Of a DNA stretch of 64,000 bases, positions 1 to 11,220 are shown in pieces. Position 1 is the first letter of the stretch; every line of letters starts with the position of its first letter. This DNA is from Chlamydoabsidia padenii (lineage: Eukaryota; Mucoromycota; Mucoromycetes; Mucorales; Cunninghamellaceae), in the NCBI GenBank assembly GCA_025330725.1, contig JAIWND010000009.1, forward strand, positions 62,001 through 126,000, written 5' to 3'. The position numbers were made by a program, and so were the translations under genes. The notes below the pieces were generated by a model. The model was not told where the DNA came from. It made no database searches and was given only the letters and a program-made list of their open reading frames with translations.

Positions 1-534
1 CCAAGCATAACCAATGGCATCGTTATACTCATGCTGCAGTCGTGCTCTGAGGGCCACATCCACGGCGGGACCTACCAACTGGAAATGGCAGGGATCGACA
101 TGATAAAAATGGTGCCTGGCCCCGAGTTCCGTGATCTTATTCACCAACCATCTTTCATCCCCATTGTCCTGGTGTTTCTGGGCATTGATTTCCTTGATGG
201 TTAATCTTTCATGATGAGGGGCAATCATGGGAGCCCGGACAAGACAGCCAATCACAAACGTCAACATTTTGGCCTGCGTCAGGACATTGGTGCCACAGAA
301 CAACTGCTGGACTTGTGGGTCAAGATGAAACAGGGCATCGTAAAATGCTAATCCAAATGCTTGAGCGGGCGAAACACCGTCTTCGTCTGAGGGGTGGTGG
401 ATTTCAATCACTCGCTCCCAACTGCATCTAACCAGATTAATGTCATTTTGACTGGGGATCATCGTTGGATCGAGTTTGCTTGGGTAGGATGACTTCTTCC
501 CTTTGGTTTTCTTCTTTTTGGAAGGGAGGCTCAT
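1..534 (-). CDS. Globin-domain protein, N-terminal part (runs off the window)
   Basis: The frame opens at an ATG on the minus strand at 534 and stays open for 178 codons to the window edge, so the C-terminus is missing. A lysine/serine-rich N-terminus of about 25 residues precedes a globin fold. The A-helix region reads DINLVRCSWERV, followed by AFGLAFYDALFHLDPQVQQLF (B-C helices) and TQAKMLTFVIGCLV (E helix, with Gln in the likely distal E7 place). The LGARHHFYHVDPCHF segment fits the F helix with the proximal haem-binding His. The pattern LG.RH..Y.V....HF..VG is typical of haem globins related to flavohaemoglobin. No reductase domain can be seen because the gene is cut. It is divergent from YPT1 across about 490 bp. 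The globin assignment is firm; the physiological role (NO or oxygen chemistry or sensing) is not visible. Confidence 0.85.
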   Translation of the reverse strand, partial: MSLPSKKKKTKGKKSSYPSKLDPTMIPSQNDINLVRCSWERVIEIHHPSDEDGVSPAQAFGLAFYDALFHLDPQVQQLFCGTNVLTQAKMLTFVIGCLVRAPMIAPHHERLTIKEINAQKHQDNGDERWLVNKITELGARHHFYHVDPCHFQLVGPAVDVALRARLQHEYNDAIGYAW

Positions 535-1026
535 ATCATAAGAAGAGAAAAAAAGGTACAACAACAAAAAAGATTGAACTATTATATTCGGATTCATAAA
601 AGGGGGCGGCTTCTTGTGTAATGTAAACAGGGCACAAGGTTGATTGAGTGGGATAGAAATAAAAGACCCCCTTTACAATGCTTACTTTCAGCCGAGTTAC
701 TTTATTGGGAAATCGGGATTTAAATTTTCATCCGGACGCTTGGACGCCAATGAAAGTATGTGCTTTTTTTTTCTATTGGTAAAAAGACATCACTTAGAAC
801 CCATGTATTCCGAAAAGCTTCAATATATTTTTACATCATGATGCCAATGATGATTTGAACGATGAAGACTAGTCAGTGTTCAGACCACATGAAGTCAACC
901 TTACCAGTAAGACCGTATTTCAAATCCCGACATACAGCACTTGAAAAGCCCCGCTCTTTTTTTTTTTTTTTTTTTTTTCACATCTCTTTCTCTTACATTT
1001 CTCGCATCTCTGCATTTACTCACGTT
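535..1026. other. Divergent intergenic region, globin/YPT1
   Basis: No convincing gene. It holds one copy of the recurring TTTCAAATCCCG element and a run of about 22 T on the YPT1 coding strand roughly 50 bp before the YPT1 start. The short open frame at 644-841 has no recognisable protein character. Confidence 0.6.
918..930 (-). promoter_or_regulatory. Recurring element TTTCAAATCCCGA
   Basis: One copy of a motif repeated across the window, here about 97 bp upstream of the YPT1 start. Function inferred only from position and recurrence. Confidence 0.45.
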
Positions 1027-1923
1027 ATGAATTCAGAATAGTAAGTTGAACATCTTGCAGGCTTTCAAACGACTTTGAATACTCACATTCTTTTAATTAC
1101 TTTTCTTAATCTGTAGCGACTACCTCTTCAAACTTCTTCTTATTGGTGACTCTGGTGTTGGAAAATCCTGTCTACTACTACGGTTCGCCGACGATAGTTA
1201 TACAGAAAGTTACATTTCTACCATTGGCGTTGACTTTGTAAGTCGTAGAAAACGATAAATGACGATAATGATACTGACTCTTATTCTCTCTCCTTTTTTT
1301 TTTTTTATAGAAAATCAGGACCATTGAACTCGATGGCAAGACGGCTAAACTGCAAATTGTAAGAGGATCAAACTTGATGATATATCAACAACTCTTACCT
1401 GATTTATGTTTTTGTAGTGGGATACAGCTGGTCAAGAAAGATTCCGCACTATAACATCGTCCTACTATCGTGGTGCTCATGGTATTATTGTGGTGTACGA
1501 CGTAACGGATCAGGATTCATTCGACAATCTTGAACAATGGGTGGGTGAAATCCATCGGTATGGATCTGGGGACGTTGAAAAGGTTTTAATTGGGAATAAG
1601 AGTGATTTGGTGGACAAGAAGGTGGTGGATACTGAACAGGCAAAAGTAGGTGATATAAAAGTGAACTACAGAAACTTATGGGTTTAACTTTGATGATCAT
1701 TTATAATCAAACGTAGGAATTGGCTGATATCTTAAAGATGCCTTTCTTGGAGACTTCTGCCAAAGATTCTACCAATGTTGAACAAGCATTCTTGACCATG
1801 GCCAGGCAGATCAAAGAAAGAATCGGTGCTACGATGCAACAACAACAACAACAATCCAACTCAACTGTCAAGATCGGTCAAGGTACTTCTGTTGAACCTA
1901 CACAATCTGGTGGATGTTGTTAA
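1027..1923 (+). CDS. YPT1: Rab1-type small GTPase Ypt1, five exons
   Basis: Exons 1027-1040, 1117-1237, 1311-1358, 1418-1645 and 1717-1923 join in frame to 205 residues, almost the yeast Ypt1 length (206). The N-terminus [15 protein letters not shown] is nearly identical to Ypt1. GTPase motifs are complete: GDSGVGKS (P-loop), effector-region threonine in [16 protein letters not shown] (switch II), GNKSD and ETSAKD. The C-terminal GGCC is the double-cysteine geranylgeranylation site. A poly-Gln stretch sits in the hypervariable tail. Known role of the family: GTP-dependent control of ER-to-Golgi and intra-Golgi transport and of autophagy, on Golgi membranes. The first exon is only 14 nt and ends inside the fifth codon, so gene finders may miss the true start. 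Confidence 0.97.
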
Positions 1924-2174
1924 TAGAAATAATTACTATACTCACTATTTTTTATGTACTTAATACCTACTATATTATAATTTACTAGTCTTATATATAT
2001 ATATATCTTTTACCTTTGCTACTTATTTTACTAATAGAACTCTATATGTATAACTAACGCTACTTGTTTTGTGTCTGTGTGTCTTTTTTGAAAATGTGTC
2101 ATGTGTCTTTATTTTGCCCCATAGGTTGACCCAGTGATGAGGGAACGACCTACAAGTCTCATTCTTCATTAAAA

Positions 2175-2187
2175 GCGGGATTTGAAA
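2175..2187 (+). promoter_or_regulatory. Recurring element GCGGGATTTGAAA
   Basis: Exact consensus copy, about 250 bp downstream of the YPT1 stop codon and not close to a known start. Confidence 0.4.
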
Positions 2188-2621
2188 TGACCGAGTGCGA
2201 CTTCCATAAATGTCAGTGGGACTGATATGATCGAATATTGAACCAATCTTTTCCAAGCATGATTTAATGAAATAGTTAATGTCAACCATTAAGTAATAAA
2301 GTGTTTAAATATGAATTATTATTGTGGTTCCATATTAAGAATCTACTTGATATATATACCCCCTTGGCTTGATGGTTTGTCCCTCATTACTGAATCATAT
2401 TTCTGGCAATGTTACATGCGCCTCATTTATGCAACTTTACTTATCCCTCCACTCTTCTTTCTTGGACCCCAGAGAAAAAGAAACAAGGGAAAAGGCATGA
2501 TTACTTGTGATGATAAACTGGTTTGGTGGGGATAATAAACTGGGGCGCGTGATATGGGTAAACCAAGCGATTTGATTCCTTTTGTATTATTGGCTTTCTG
2601 CTTCCCCCGCAAATTTGCATA

Positions 2622-2634
2622 TTTGAAATCCCGC
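2622..2634 (-). promoter_or_regulatory. Recurring element TTTGAAATCCCGC
   Basis: Consensus core, about 205 bp upstream of the monooxygenase start codon. Confidence 0.45.
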
Positions 2635-2838
2635 TTGTGCAACAGTATGAGGGCTTTTCTTTCCTTTTTCCCTTTTTTTTCTTTTCTTCTTTTCTCTTTA
2701 ACACTCCCTTCTTTTTTTTTTTTTTTTCTTTCCCCACAATTGATCTCATACCTCTTCTATTATAATATACCTAGTTTATAACTTCTTCTTACAAATACCA
2801 TACATTATATAGCCAACTCAACAATTGTAAATACTTTG

Positions 2839-4061
2839 ATGTACTCGGACAACGTAGACTCGGATGTTCTTGTTGTCGGCGCTGGTAAGATTCACTTTGA
2901 CACAAACTGACAATACCAACTAACTAGTTCACTGTCTTTATATTTATTTAGGTCCTATTGGTCTGTATACTGCACTCTTATTAACCAAGATGGGGTTTTC
3001 TGTGCGCATCATTGGTAAGTCGATTCATTCTTACTAATCCAGCAATTTGCTTTTTTTTTTGTTGGGACAAGAAAAACTCAGCTCCTAACTTTTTTTTTTT
3101 TTTGACATATGCATACACACTAGACAAAAGCAAGGATGGATCAAGTAACAAGAGCAAGGGATTCCTATGGTCACCACGTAGTCTTCAACTTTTAAACAGT
3201 GTTGGGGTAACAGAAACTATGCTGCAGGATGGATTTCGACACTGGAAATTCGAAACATTCGCCAACAACGGACACGGAAGCCACGCCGCCAATACAACCC
3301 ATCAAAGCTATCGGGTGTGGGAAAACGAAGTGACTGAATTCAACTGGAGTCTCTCGTACGAGTGTGACAAGGTTTGTGAAGCGCTCATCAAAGCTTTGGC
3401 CAGTCTTGGTGTCCAGATCGACTATCAACACGAATTGGTCAACCTAGGTGATGGTGATCCTGTTTACTACCAACAACAAGATCAAACTGTTATCGCTACA
3501 CTATTAAATATCAAGGATGACATTATCACTCATTGGACATCTCGAATTTTGGTGGGTGCCGATGGAAAACGAAGCTTCGTTCGACATAAACTAGGTAACA
3601 AACTGATTCGTGTATCTCATTATATACCAACTTTTTACCTATTATATAGGAATCGCGCAACGTAGTCATGGGAATTCTGGTGTTTTTTATACTCTGGTGG
3701 CCAACGTTACAACTAACTTTACAGGTACTCGTATGTCTGTTGTGACTAAAGGTCAGGACGCAGTGTTTATTGTTGGTAAGGAATAATCGGAATTGGTCAT
3801 GATAAGAAAGGAAAATCATGATGGAGTGTCACACATCATTTAGAATCACACACCCACTCACAAAACTTTATATTTTAAAAGGTCATGGTCAAAAAATGTA
3901 CTTTATGTTTGAACACCAACCTCGCTGGAGTCAACTTACCATTGATGATTCCGTACCATTACTAAAAGCACAGCGTCATATCAAGTCTATTATGGATCCA
4001 TATCAAATCGAATTCACAAAGGTGCATTCTTACTTTAGCTGGTCAGGTAACTACTGCTAGA

Positions 4062-4096
<35 letters not shown>

Positions 4097-6058
4097 TCTT
4101 CTAACTTTGATTCTTCTTTAGCGGAAAGTAAATCTTGCGAAGAATATGCTTTGGATCGACGTTTCTTCTTGGTTGGTGGGGCTGCACAATCAATTGAACC
4201 TCCTGGACTTTTATCAACAAATCTTGGTTTGGAACAAGCACAAAACCTCTGTTGGAAACTATACTTGCACTTGCATCGACGGGCCTCTCCTTTGCTATTG
4301 GATACATATGAAGAAGAATTAAGGTCAAAATTGGATGACGTACTCACTGCATCACAAGCCTTTGTACAACTCATCAGCAATCGATCTACAACATCATCTT
4401 CTTCTTCACAAGCATCAGTATCAGCACTATTCGATTCTCGATCCGATACTATTCATCCTCAAGAGCAAACTTACAAAATCCAAAAGAATCGACCTTGTCT
4501 TGTTGGCGAAACACCTTATCAAACCAATCTGATTAACCTGGGCACAGCTAGTAGCTTTTCTTTGGCGGTCTCCGAAAGCAACACCATCACTGCGGCGGCT
4601 CAAATGATGCAAAACCGTGTCGACTTTGGTGCTGTAGGCTCATTGGCTCAAAATGCTCGGCTAAAACCTTACACCATGATTCAAATTCTGTTGACTCAAC
4701 CTAGCTTATGCACTACACCAAACAATCTCAAATCAATCATAACAGATGACTCTCCACCTTCTCCATCACCAAGCGGAAGCAGTATCAGTAGTAGCAACAG
4801 CAACAACAACATCAACAGCAGCAATACTAAAAAGACAGACGGCCGTCCACGATCTCTATCATCCACTCCTGTATCATCATCTGGTTGGTCTTTGGCAAAA
4901 CTACATATTGTGACAAAAAAGGCAATGAACTATTACAGTAATGGGAATTTGCAACAGGAACATCGGTCCGACAAATCCGAAGGAATCTCTTCTTCGTCTA
5001 CAGGAGCATCGTCAACAGTAACATCGACACCAACAACTTCGGAACGGTGGAAACGTATTCGACCCAATTACTATTATCTGTTGGACAAAATGGGCTGGGA
5101 ATACTCTGACGTGACATTCACCATCTTGGTATTTTGCGGCAACATACACGAGGACGAAAAATGTTTGTCAACCCTACGGAAACTTCGACGGTACCTGGAT
5201 TCACCGACTTCTTTTATCCATCGATACGAAACGCACCATCAGCATCATCAAAATAGGTATGCCTTGGCATACGCATTACCATTATCCGGATCCATATCAA
5301 CAAACTCACTATCAAACACAGCAAGACCATCATCACCTATACCATCCCCACCACCACCGACATCAACATCACCCTCATTACCTACATTATCATCAACAGA
5401 ACCTAATCAACGTGCATCTGTATCATCCTTGTCATCATCTCATCGGTCTTCATTCTCTTATCCAACCACACGGGCGTCCTATTCAACATTCTCCATACCT
5501 GGCTCACCAACATCGATGACCACCAACATGACTCGACTCAGTATGAACGAACAACGACCATCCTTCTCATCAGCTTACTACATGGACGACAATGATACTA
5601 CTACAACTACATCTTCACCACCATTACCTCATCAGCTCAATGATGATGCACGGTCCACCTCATTCTCATCCAACTCATCATCATTATCATCATCAACCTC
5701 ATCATCGCCACTCTTCTCTTTCCTCTACGTTACCACCTCCAGTAAAAATGACGTGATTAAATGTCTCAACTCTACCCCACCCTCGGTAATTCATGCTGCA
5801 TTTCCTTTTGGGCTGGATAAAGTTTACCTGGATCATGACCATCAATGTCACACAGCTTACAACAGCAGTCCTGTCAAGAACAAATCGCCTACTATGGTGG
5901 TTATCCGACCGGATGGGTATGTTGGTGCACGGGTACGATTGAATGATGATGAAGATGTGGACCGACTAGATGCCTACTTTAACTCCTTCTTACGACCCCA
6001 TTATGACCAAACAAGTGCTGCTGCTCTTATCGCTGCTGCTTATGATGATGATTGCTAA
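2839..6058 (+). CDS. FAD-dependent monooxygenase, phenol hydroxylase family, with altered FAD motif
   Basis: Six exons (2839-2884, 2952-3014, 3124-3594, 3650-3775, 3882-4046, 4122-6058) give about 935 residues. The N-terminus has the Rossmann motif VLVVGAGPIGLYTALLL and later the DG motif ILVGADGKRSFVR of class A aromatic monooxygenases. The second FAD motif is degenerate: where the family has GDAAH, this protein reads VGGAAQSIEPPG, followed by a normal NLGLEQAQNLCWKL helix. The C-terminal thioredoxin-like domain is recognisable (TMVVIRPDGYVGARV near the end) but is broken up by Ser/Thr/Pro/His-rich low-complexity insertions of several hundred residues. Family role: NAD(P)H-dependent hydroxylation of aromatic substrates. 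Loss of the Asp that contacts FAD makes full activity doubtful. Intron 5 carries a run of about 30 A. Confidence 0.85.
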
Positions 6059-6472
6059 CACATACCTCTACTACTCCATTCCTTTCCCTTACCTCTCCCA
6101 TCATTTGTATATTACTATTACTATTATGTCTATTTTACTTTACCCTAGTCTTTATATAATATTTGTATGTATGATTATTACCCCTTATACTCAATAAAAA
6201 AAAAAAAAAAAAACTTCTTTTTAACTTATGTGGTACTAATATAGTTGACAGTGAAAAAAAGAAAAGTGGGATATTTTCTGTTACTTCTTTATTCCTGGGT
6301 TGTGAAGAAACTAGATCCGTGTTTCACATGTGTATCATCAAAAACATCAGTACCAACTATTGGTGGTTTTTTAAATTATATTGATGCGTACCTTGTATAT
6401 AAAGGTAAGCAAAATGATTTAAAGAGGTTCAATTCATTCATCCCTCCCCTTCCTGTCCTTTTTTGAAACCCT
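6059..6472. other. Intergenic region with 3' flank of the monooxygenase
   Basis: AATAAA followed by an A-run at 6193-6212 probably marks the 3' end of the upstream gene. The frame at 6245-6466 has no signal peptide, domain or composition supporting a gene. Confidence 0.5.
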
Positions 6473-8479
6473 ATGCGTCTCTTCTATTTGGTAGTAGCGG
6501 GTGCTTTGACCCATACTATCTGCGCCTTGGAAAGTTCCTTTGTGCTAACTCGATCCCCTGATAAAGACTACAATGCTCAGGGTCAATGGATCCATCTTTA
6601 TAAACGACATGGCGATCTTTGTCAAAAATATCATACAGGTACTATGCATTTCATTTTTCAAACCCCGACAAATCTCACAGAGAGAAAAAGAAGGTTGGAC
6701 TCGACATTTTTATTAATTCGCTTTTCTTCTTTTTTTATTTTTATGTCCTCTCTCTCTAGCGATATCTGATGAAACATGCTCTTCTATTGCCCAACAATAT
6801 GGTATTACACTCGATAAATTTTACGCCTGGAATACTCAAGTCAATGCCAAGTGCACCAATCTTAAACCGACAAAAAAGTATTGCGTCTCTTCCAATGAAA
6901 AAAGCAACACGGAATGCAGTAAAACACATATTGGTAAGTCGTTAATGATTATATAAAAAATGACTTTTTAAACTTGAACCAACTGTTTGATTCTTTAATA
7001 GTTATCAAGGGCGATACATGTACCAAGCTCGCCTTGAAAAACGGGATCTCTTTGGGCCAATTCTATGACTTGAATCCGACTGTGAATCGTGGCACCTGTG
7101 ATAATCTCTTAATCGGTGGTGAATACTGTGTGGGCAAGTCCAACACGATAAAGGAAAAGGTGGTCAATAAACTCGCTCTTGGCACTTTGGCACCTGCTCA
7201 TCCAAACGGAGATCCTGACAAGACTGCTATTACCAGTGGATCCGGCATTGACAATAAAGATGAACGAGCTGACCTTGGCACACCAGCAAAAGATCCTGAA
7301 AATGACGTTGATGATACTGCCGATGTTCCACCAGAATATCCTGAAGGTAATGGCGACGACGACGACACTGTTGACGTCCCACCAGAATATCCTGAAGGCA
7401 ATGACGACGACGACGACACTGTTGACGTCCCACCAGAATATCCTGAAGGCAATGACGACGACGATGACACTGTCGACGTCCCACCAGAAGATCCTGATAC
7501 TGAAGGCGACGGCGACAATGATGATAGTATACCAACAGATCCTGAAGATGATGACGAAGATGATGAAGATGACGACGATACACCACCAACAGATCCTGAA
7601 GAAGATGATGAAGAAGATGAAGATAACGATGAAGATGATCAAGACGATGAAGACGATGAAGACGATGAAGACGATGAAGACGATGAAGACGATGAAGAAG
7701 ATGAAGATAACGATGAAGATGATCAAGACGACGAAGACGATCAAGACGATGAAGATGATCAAGACGACGAAGACGATGAAGACGATGAAGACGATGAAGA
7801 TAATGAAGATGATGAAGATGATGAAGATGATGAAGACGATGAAGACGATGAAGACGATGAAGACGATGAAGACGGCAATTACGACAAGAGATCGGTGGAT
7901 AATAAAATTTCTCATCTTAACCAACGACATCTCCTGAAACGCCAAGCAGCATTCACCTACTACTGGACAGCACACGCCAGCGACTACAGCAGCAACGGCA
8001 ACAAGGTATCGATCAAGACCTGTGGTGGAAAGAAGACAATCGCGACCATTCCTCAAACTTATGCGGACGCTCTGGTGATGGAAGGTAGTGGTGTGATCTC
8101 CAAGTCTAAAGTGGTAAACCTCGGCTCATGCACTTGCACCAAGAACTATGCATGCTTCATGGAACTCGACGCCAAAACCGAAGCTTATGGTCTGACCTCA
8201 TACGGTACCTCCCTCCGACCCTTCATCACTGTGGCTGCCAACGACCTGCGACGCAATACCAAGATTTATATCCCTCAACTCGACGGCTGGTCAATTCCCA
8301 ACTCGGACAAGAAACACAATGGTTGTCTTTTGGTCGATGACAAGAGCTGGAGCTTTGATGGTAATCATATTGACTGGTTTGTCAACCACATGGACCACTA
8401 CAAGACTCTCAACAAACAACATGGTGCTTCCAAGGTCGATGTGTACGAAGGTGGTAACTGTAAACTGTTAGACTATTAA
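6473..8479 (+). CDS. Secreted protein: two LysM domains, acidic repeat linker, C-terminal 3D/double-psi beta-barrel domain
   Basis: Exons 6473-6638, 6760-6933 and 7002-8479 give 605 residues. A signal peptide (MRLFYLVVAGALTHTICA) is followed by two LysM modules: ISDETCSSIAQQYGITLDKF, ending in KPTKKYC, then VIKGDTCTKLALKNGISLGQF, ending in LIGGEYC. LysM modules bind chitin and related glycans. A long acidic linker follows: about three and a half copies of a 17-residue DVPPEYPEGN-type repeat, then about 100 residues of Asp/Glu. Two Lys-Arg sites (YDKRS and LLKRQAA) resemble Kex2 processing sites; the second lies directly before the C-terminal domain. That domain, with AANDLRRNTKIYIPQLDGW and FDGNHIDWFV, matches the Asp-containing 3D fold related to MltA and RlpA barrels. 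Secretion and glycan binding are well supported; enzymatic action on the wall is inference. Confidence 0.85.
7322..7498 (+). repeat. 51-bp coding tandem repeat (about 3.5 copies)
   Basis: Units begin at 7322, 7373, 7424 and 7475 (partial). Each encodes DVPPEYPEGN followed by an Asp run and Thr-Val. Inside the linker of the LysM protein. Confidence 0.9.
7536..7875 (+). repeat. GAT/GAC/GAA microsatellite coding poly-Asp/Glu
   Basis: Almost pure Asp and Glu codons in the register DDE. It makes long antisense open frames of Ile/Val/Phe that should not be annotated. Confidence 0.9.
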
Positions 8480-9215
8480 TTTACTTCCCCTTCCTTAGTT
8501 TAGATTAGTGTACTATCTTTCTTTTTACTCCAATAAAACACTTTTTTAATAAACAATGTCTTATGGTACAAGTAGTATCTGGTAAAGTTCTGTCAGAGTA
8601 ATGCCTACATGCACTGTCTCCCTAAAAAATGTAACGGGATTTAAATTATACAAGTAGGGAGATCTCCTGCGCAAGTGGTTGATCTGCTGACAAGTTTAGT
8701 TTGAATTATATTTTATCCAAACCTTTGTTATATTTATATTCTTATCCACATCTACTTAATATATGAAGTGCTGGATTCATTTCTGGTAAGTATTTTGATA
8801 TTTTTTAACAGGTTTTTATTTTTATTGATAAAAATTCATTGGTACTGGAAGCAGGCAATTTTAAATCCCTTAAAAAAGAAGTCCACATCAGCGGACTTTA
8901 TCTGTGTTTAAAATTTTCATTTACTTTTTGATTTATAAAGTGATCCTTTCCATCATTTCCTTGAAGAAATAAAGGAATGGGTTGACAAAAAATTGGGGTC
9001 AGCTCCATTTATGTCCTGCAGCCACGGAAATCTTTAGTAAAAGGCGAAAGATTTATACGTGAATGATCACAAGACAAGAGCAACAAAGAAAAAAATGAAT
9101 GGTTCATCGAAAAAGAAGCTCTTTTATAGTTTTTTCGAAAAAAGTTTAATGCCCGGTCAAAAGTCACAGTGAAGAAAAAAATTTCAGGGGGACTAAAATT
9201 ATAATGCCCGCTCAT

Positions 9216-9228
9216 GCGGGATTTGTAA
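9216..9228 (+). promoter_or_regulatory. Recurring element GCGGGATTTGTAA
   Basis: Core GCGGGATTT exact, preceded 4 bp upstream by an inverted CCCGC. No flanking gene start identified. Confidence 0.35.
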
Positions 9229-9468
9229 AAGGGGTCAGATTAGGCTGTGTCACCGTTAATGACGGAGTCGGACGCTGTGAGATCCCACCAATCATTGAAG
9301 CCAAAGAGAAACATAACTTCACATGTAGAGGTGAAAGTTGTAGTTGTTTATTTGATCTCTTTTTGCTTTAAGAATACTGTCAAAGTAAGAACCTTTCTGA
9401 TCTCATGCCCAAAGTCTTCGCCCAAGATTTTCCCCAAGCTGGCTTGATTTCTACAGCCCTGAGCAAAG

Positions 9469-9481
9469 GCGGGATTTGAAT
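9469..9481 (+). promoter_or_regulatory. Recurring element GCGGGATTTGAAT
   Basis: Exact core in apparently empty DNA, about 250 bp from the 9216 copy and in the same orientation. Confidence 0.35.
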
Positions 9482-10116
9482 GTTATATTCCGATCCTGCA
9501 TGAAATTTGGCAAACTGCCTTCCATGGTCAGGGCTAGTCTACATGACGAGCAATCCACGTTTGAAAAAAAAAAGTCCAGTCTTTTTAACGTAATACGGTC
9601 TCCTACTATGGACCACCTACTCTATGGCCAACACTTTCCACCACCAACCCAGAACTCGCCTGAAATCTACGCCTATGATAGAATAATGACTACCCCATAA
9701 AAAATGATGTGTTATGTGAAGCCTTTCCGCGTTCTAGTCTTTAGCAAAGTCTCAAGACAACCTTTTCAATTGGTCAACTGCAATGCTTGAACATCAAGAA
9801 TCAGATCTTTCATCAAAGAAGAATGAAGAAAAAAAGACGAAGAAGACACAATCAAACGCCACCCAAGGATAAAACTATAGGATGTATACACATTTTGGTG
9901 AGCGTGATACTATATACACATAGCCGATCCAAGGGATTTTGCATATACTGCCGTCACTTCGATCAAATGTGATGACTTTGTAAACCATAAAAACCAAAGA
10001 CAAAGTATATACATATATATATAAAGAGACTGTTACAAATGATAGTTTTTATTGCCAAGACAAATAAATGGATTTAATGGAGGGGATAGGGGATAGACTA
10101 TAAGGAAGAATCTAAT

Positions 10117-10945
10117 TTAGATGAAGCCAATGCGGTTAGCAATGTCCAAAGCATCAACATCAGCAGTCAAGCGGACGTAGGCCTTCTTGGTACCATCAGG
10201 ACTAGATTTTTTTTAAAAAAAAGAATCAGTTACTATTATCATTCCCGCGACAAGAAGTAAGAGACTTACCGGATCAAAGTGTTGACCTTGAGAGCATCCA
10301 CATCGTAAAGCTTCTTGACAGATTGCTTGATTTGGTTCTTGTTGGCCTTGACGTCGACGATGAAGGTCAAAGTGTTGTGGTCTTCAATCTTCTTCATGGA
10401 GGTTTCGGTGTTCAAGGGTTGACGAATGACACGGTATTGATCCATACGAGGAACGTGAGGGACAGACTTGCGAGTGTACTTGGGAGCACGAGCCAACTTT
10501 AAGGTCTTGGGAATGTTGAATCGAGTAGAGGTGCGGATCTTGCGGACAGTCTTACCGTGGACACCCTTAAGGGCGGCCTTCTTGGCATTTTGGGCCTTGG
10601 TGGTGGCTAATTGAGACATGTAAAAAAAAATAAAAATAAAAAAGAAAGAAAAGGTGAGTCCATTAATGTTTTCTATAATCGATAAGGGATAAACGATAAT
10701 AAGAAGTGTAGCTGGTGTAGTGCTGATTCAGTTGAAGAGAGGTGACAAATGTTGATGCATATATGTAAAGAAGTGTCCAGCATTCATGGGAAGCAGTTGT
10801 TGAATGAGCCCACTTCCGTTGTTGTATCCATCCATCCATCCATCCATCCATTTGTTTATAACCATATATTGTATTTGTTGTATCGTTTATCCCTTTGTTG
10901 ATATATCATCCTATTCATCCACTTACCGTTGCTCTTGGGGGCCAT
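10117..10945 (-). CDS. RPL25: Ribosomal protein uL23 (yeast L25), three exons
   Basis: Exons 10945-10927, 10606-10270 and 10201-10117 join to 146 residues, the usual length. The short first exon encodes MAPKSN, matching the family N-terminus MAPxxxA. Starting instead at the ATG at 10619 would give a non-family N-terminus and use intron sequence. Diagnostic segments are [15 protein letters not shown] and [20 protein letters not shown] ending in IGFI. Role: binds 25S rRNA near the peptide exit tunnel and is a docking site for signal recognition particle and chaperones. The 320-nt first intron is long for this window and contains an ATCC microsatellite, as is common for ribosomal protein genes with a regulatory 5' intron. 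Confidence 0.96.
10826..10851. repeat. (ATCC)n microsatellite in RPL25 intron 1
   Basis: About six perfect ATCC units inside the first intron. Confidence 0.9.
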
Positions 10946-11220
10946 GTCGAATAGTTTCAAGAGTGAAAAAAGAAAGATTTTTTGCAGCACATGAATCCAG
11001 AGACAACATCAATTCCCCGCCCACCCAAAGATAATATTCAGACGCCGACTTTTTTCACCCCTTTTTCATGCGTGAATCAAACAATGATAAAAAGAATAAC
11101 TATGCTAATAAGATATTTAGAAAGAGAGCTTTATTATAAAATAAAAGACATACAATGCTAACCAGATAAAAAACAAGGGATTAAAAAGTATGACAAGTAA
11201 AATATGGGGGGGGGTTATCA

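Larger units (their letters stand above)
1924..2838. other. Intergenic region YPT1/monooxygenase
   Basis: No gene seen. It contains a TA-rich 3' flank for YPT1 (1995-2008), two oppositely oriented copies of the recurring element (2175 and 2622) and T-rich tracts (2668-2729) before the monooxygenase start. Confidence 0.6.
8480..10116. other. Gene-poor intergenic region
   Basis: AATAAA at 8532 and 8549 fits the 3' end of the LysM gene. Beyond that no gene is supported: the short frames at 9009-9972 lack domains and splice continuity. Two exact cores of the recurring element are present (9216 and 9469). The first forms a small inverted repeat, ATGCCCGC-TCAT-GCGGGAT. Confidence 0.55.

Noticed and set aside
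918..930. tRNA genes or tRNA-derived SINEs, because TTCAAATCCCG looks like a T-loop/B box
   Set aside because: No acceptor pairing, A box or cloverleaf could be found around any copy I examined.
2501..2781. Overlapping frames on both strands before the monooxygenase
   Set aside because: Low-complexity Lys or Phe translation of T-rich promoter DNA.
4057..4380. Antisense frames opposite the monooxygenase
   Set aside because: Shadow frames; the plus strand has FAD-enzyme motifs across the same interval.
7109..8056. Long antisense frame of Ile/Val/Phe repeats opposite the LysM gene, and other frames over the same repeat
   Set aside because: Purely the complement of the Asp/Glu microsatellite; the sense strand has a signal peptide, LysM motifs and introns.
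10607..10619. RPL25 start at 10619 (MSQL...)
   Set aside because: The bases are the end of intron 1; a 19-nt upstream exon gives the conserved MAPK start with perfect splice sites.
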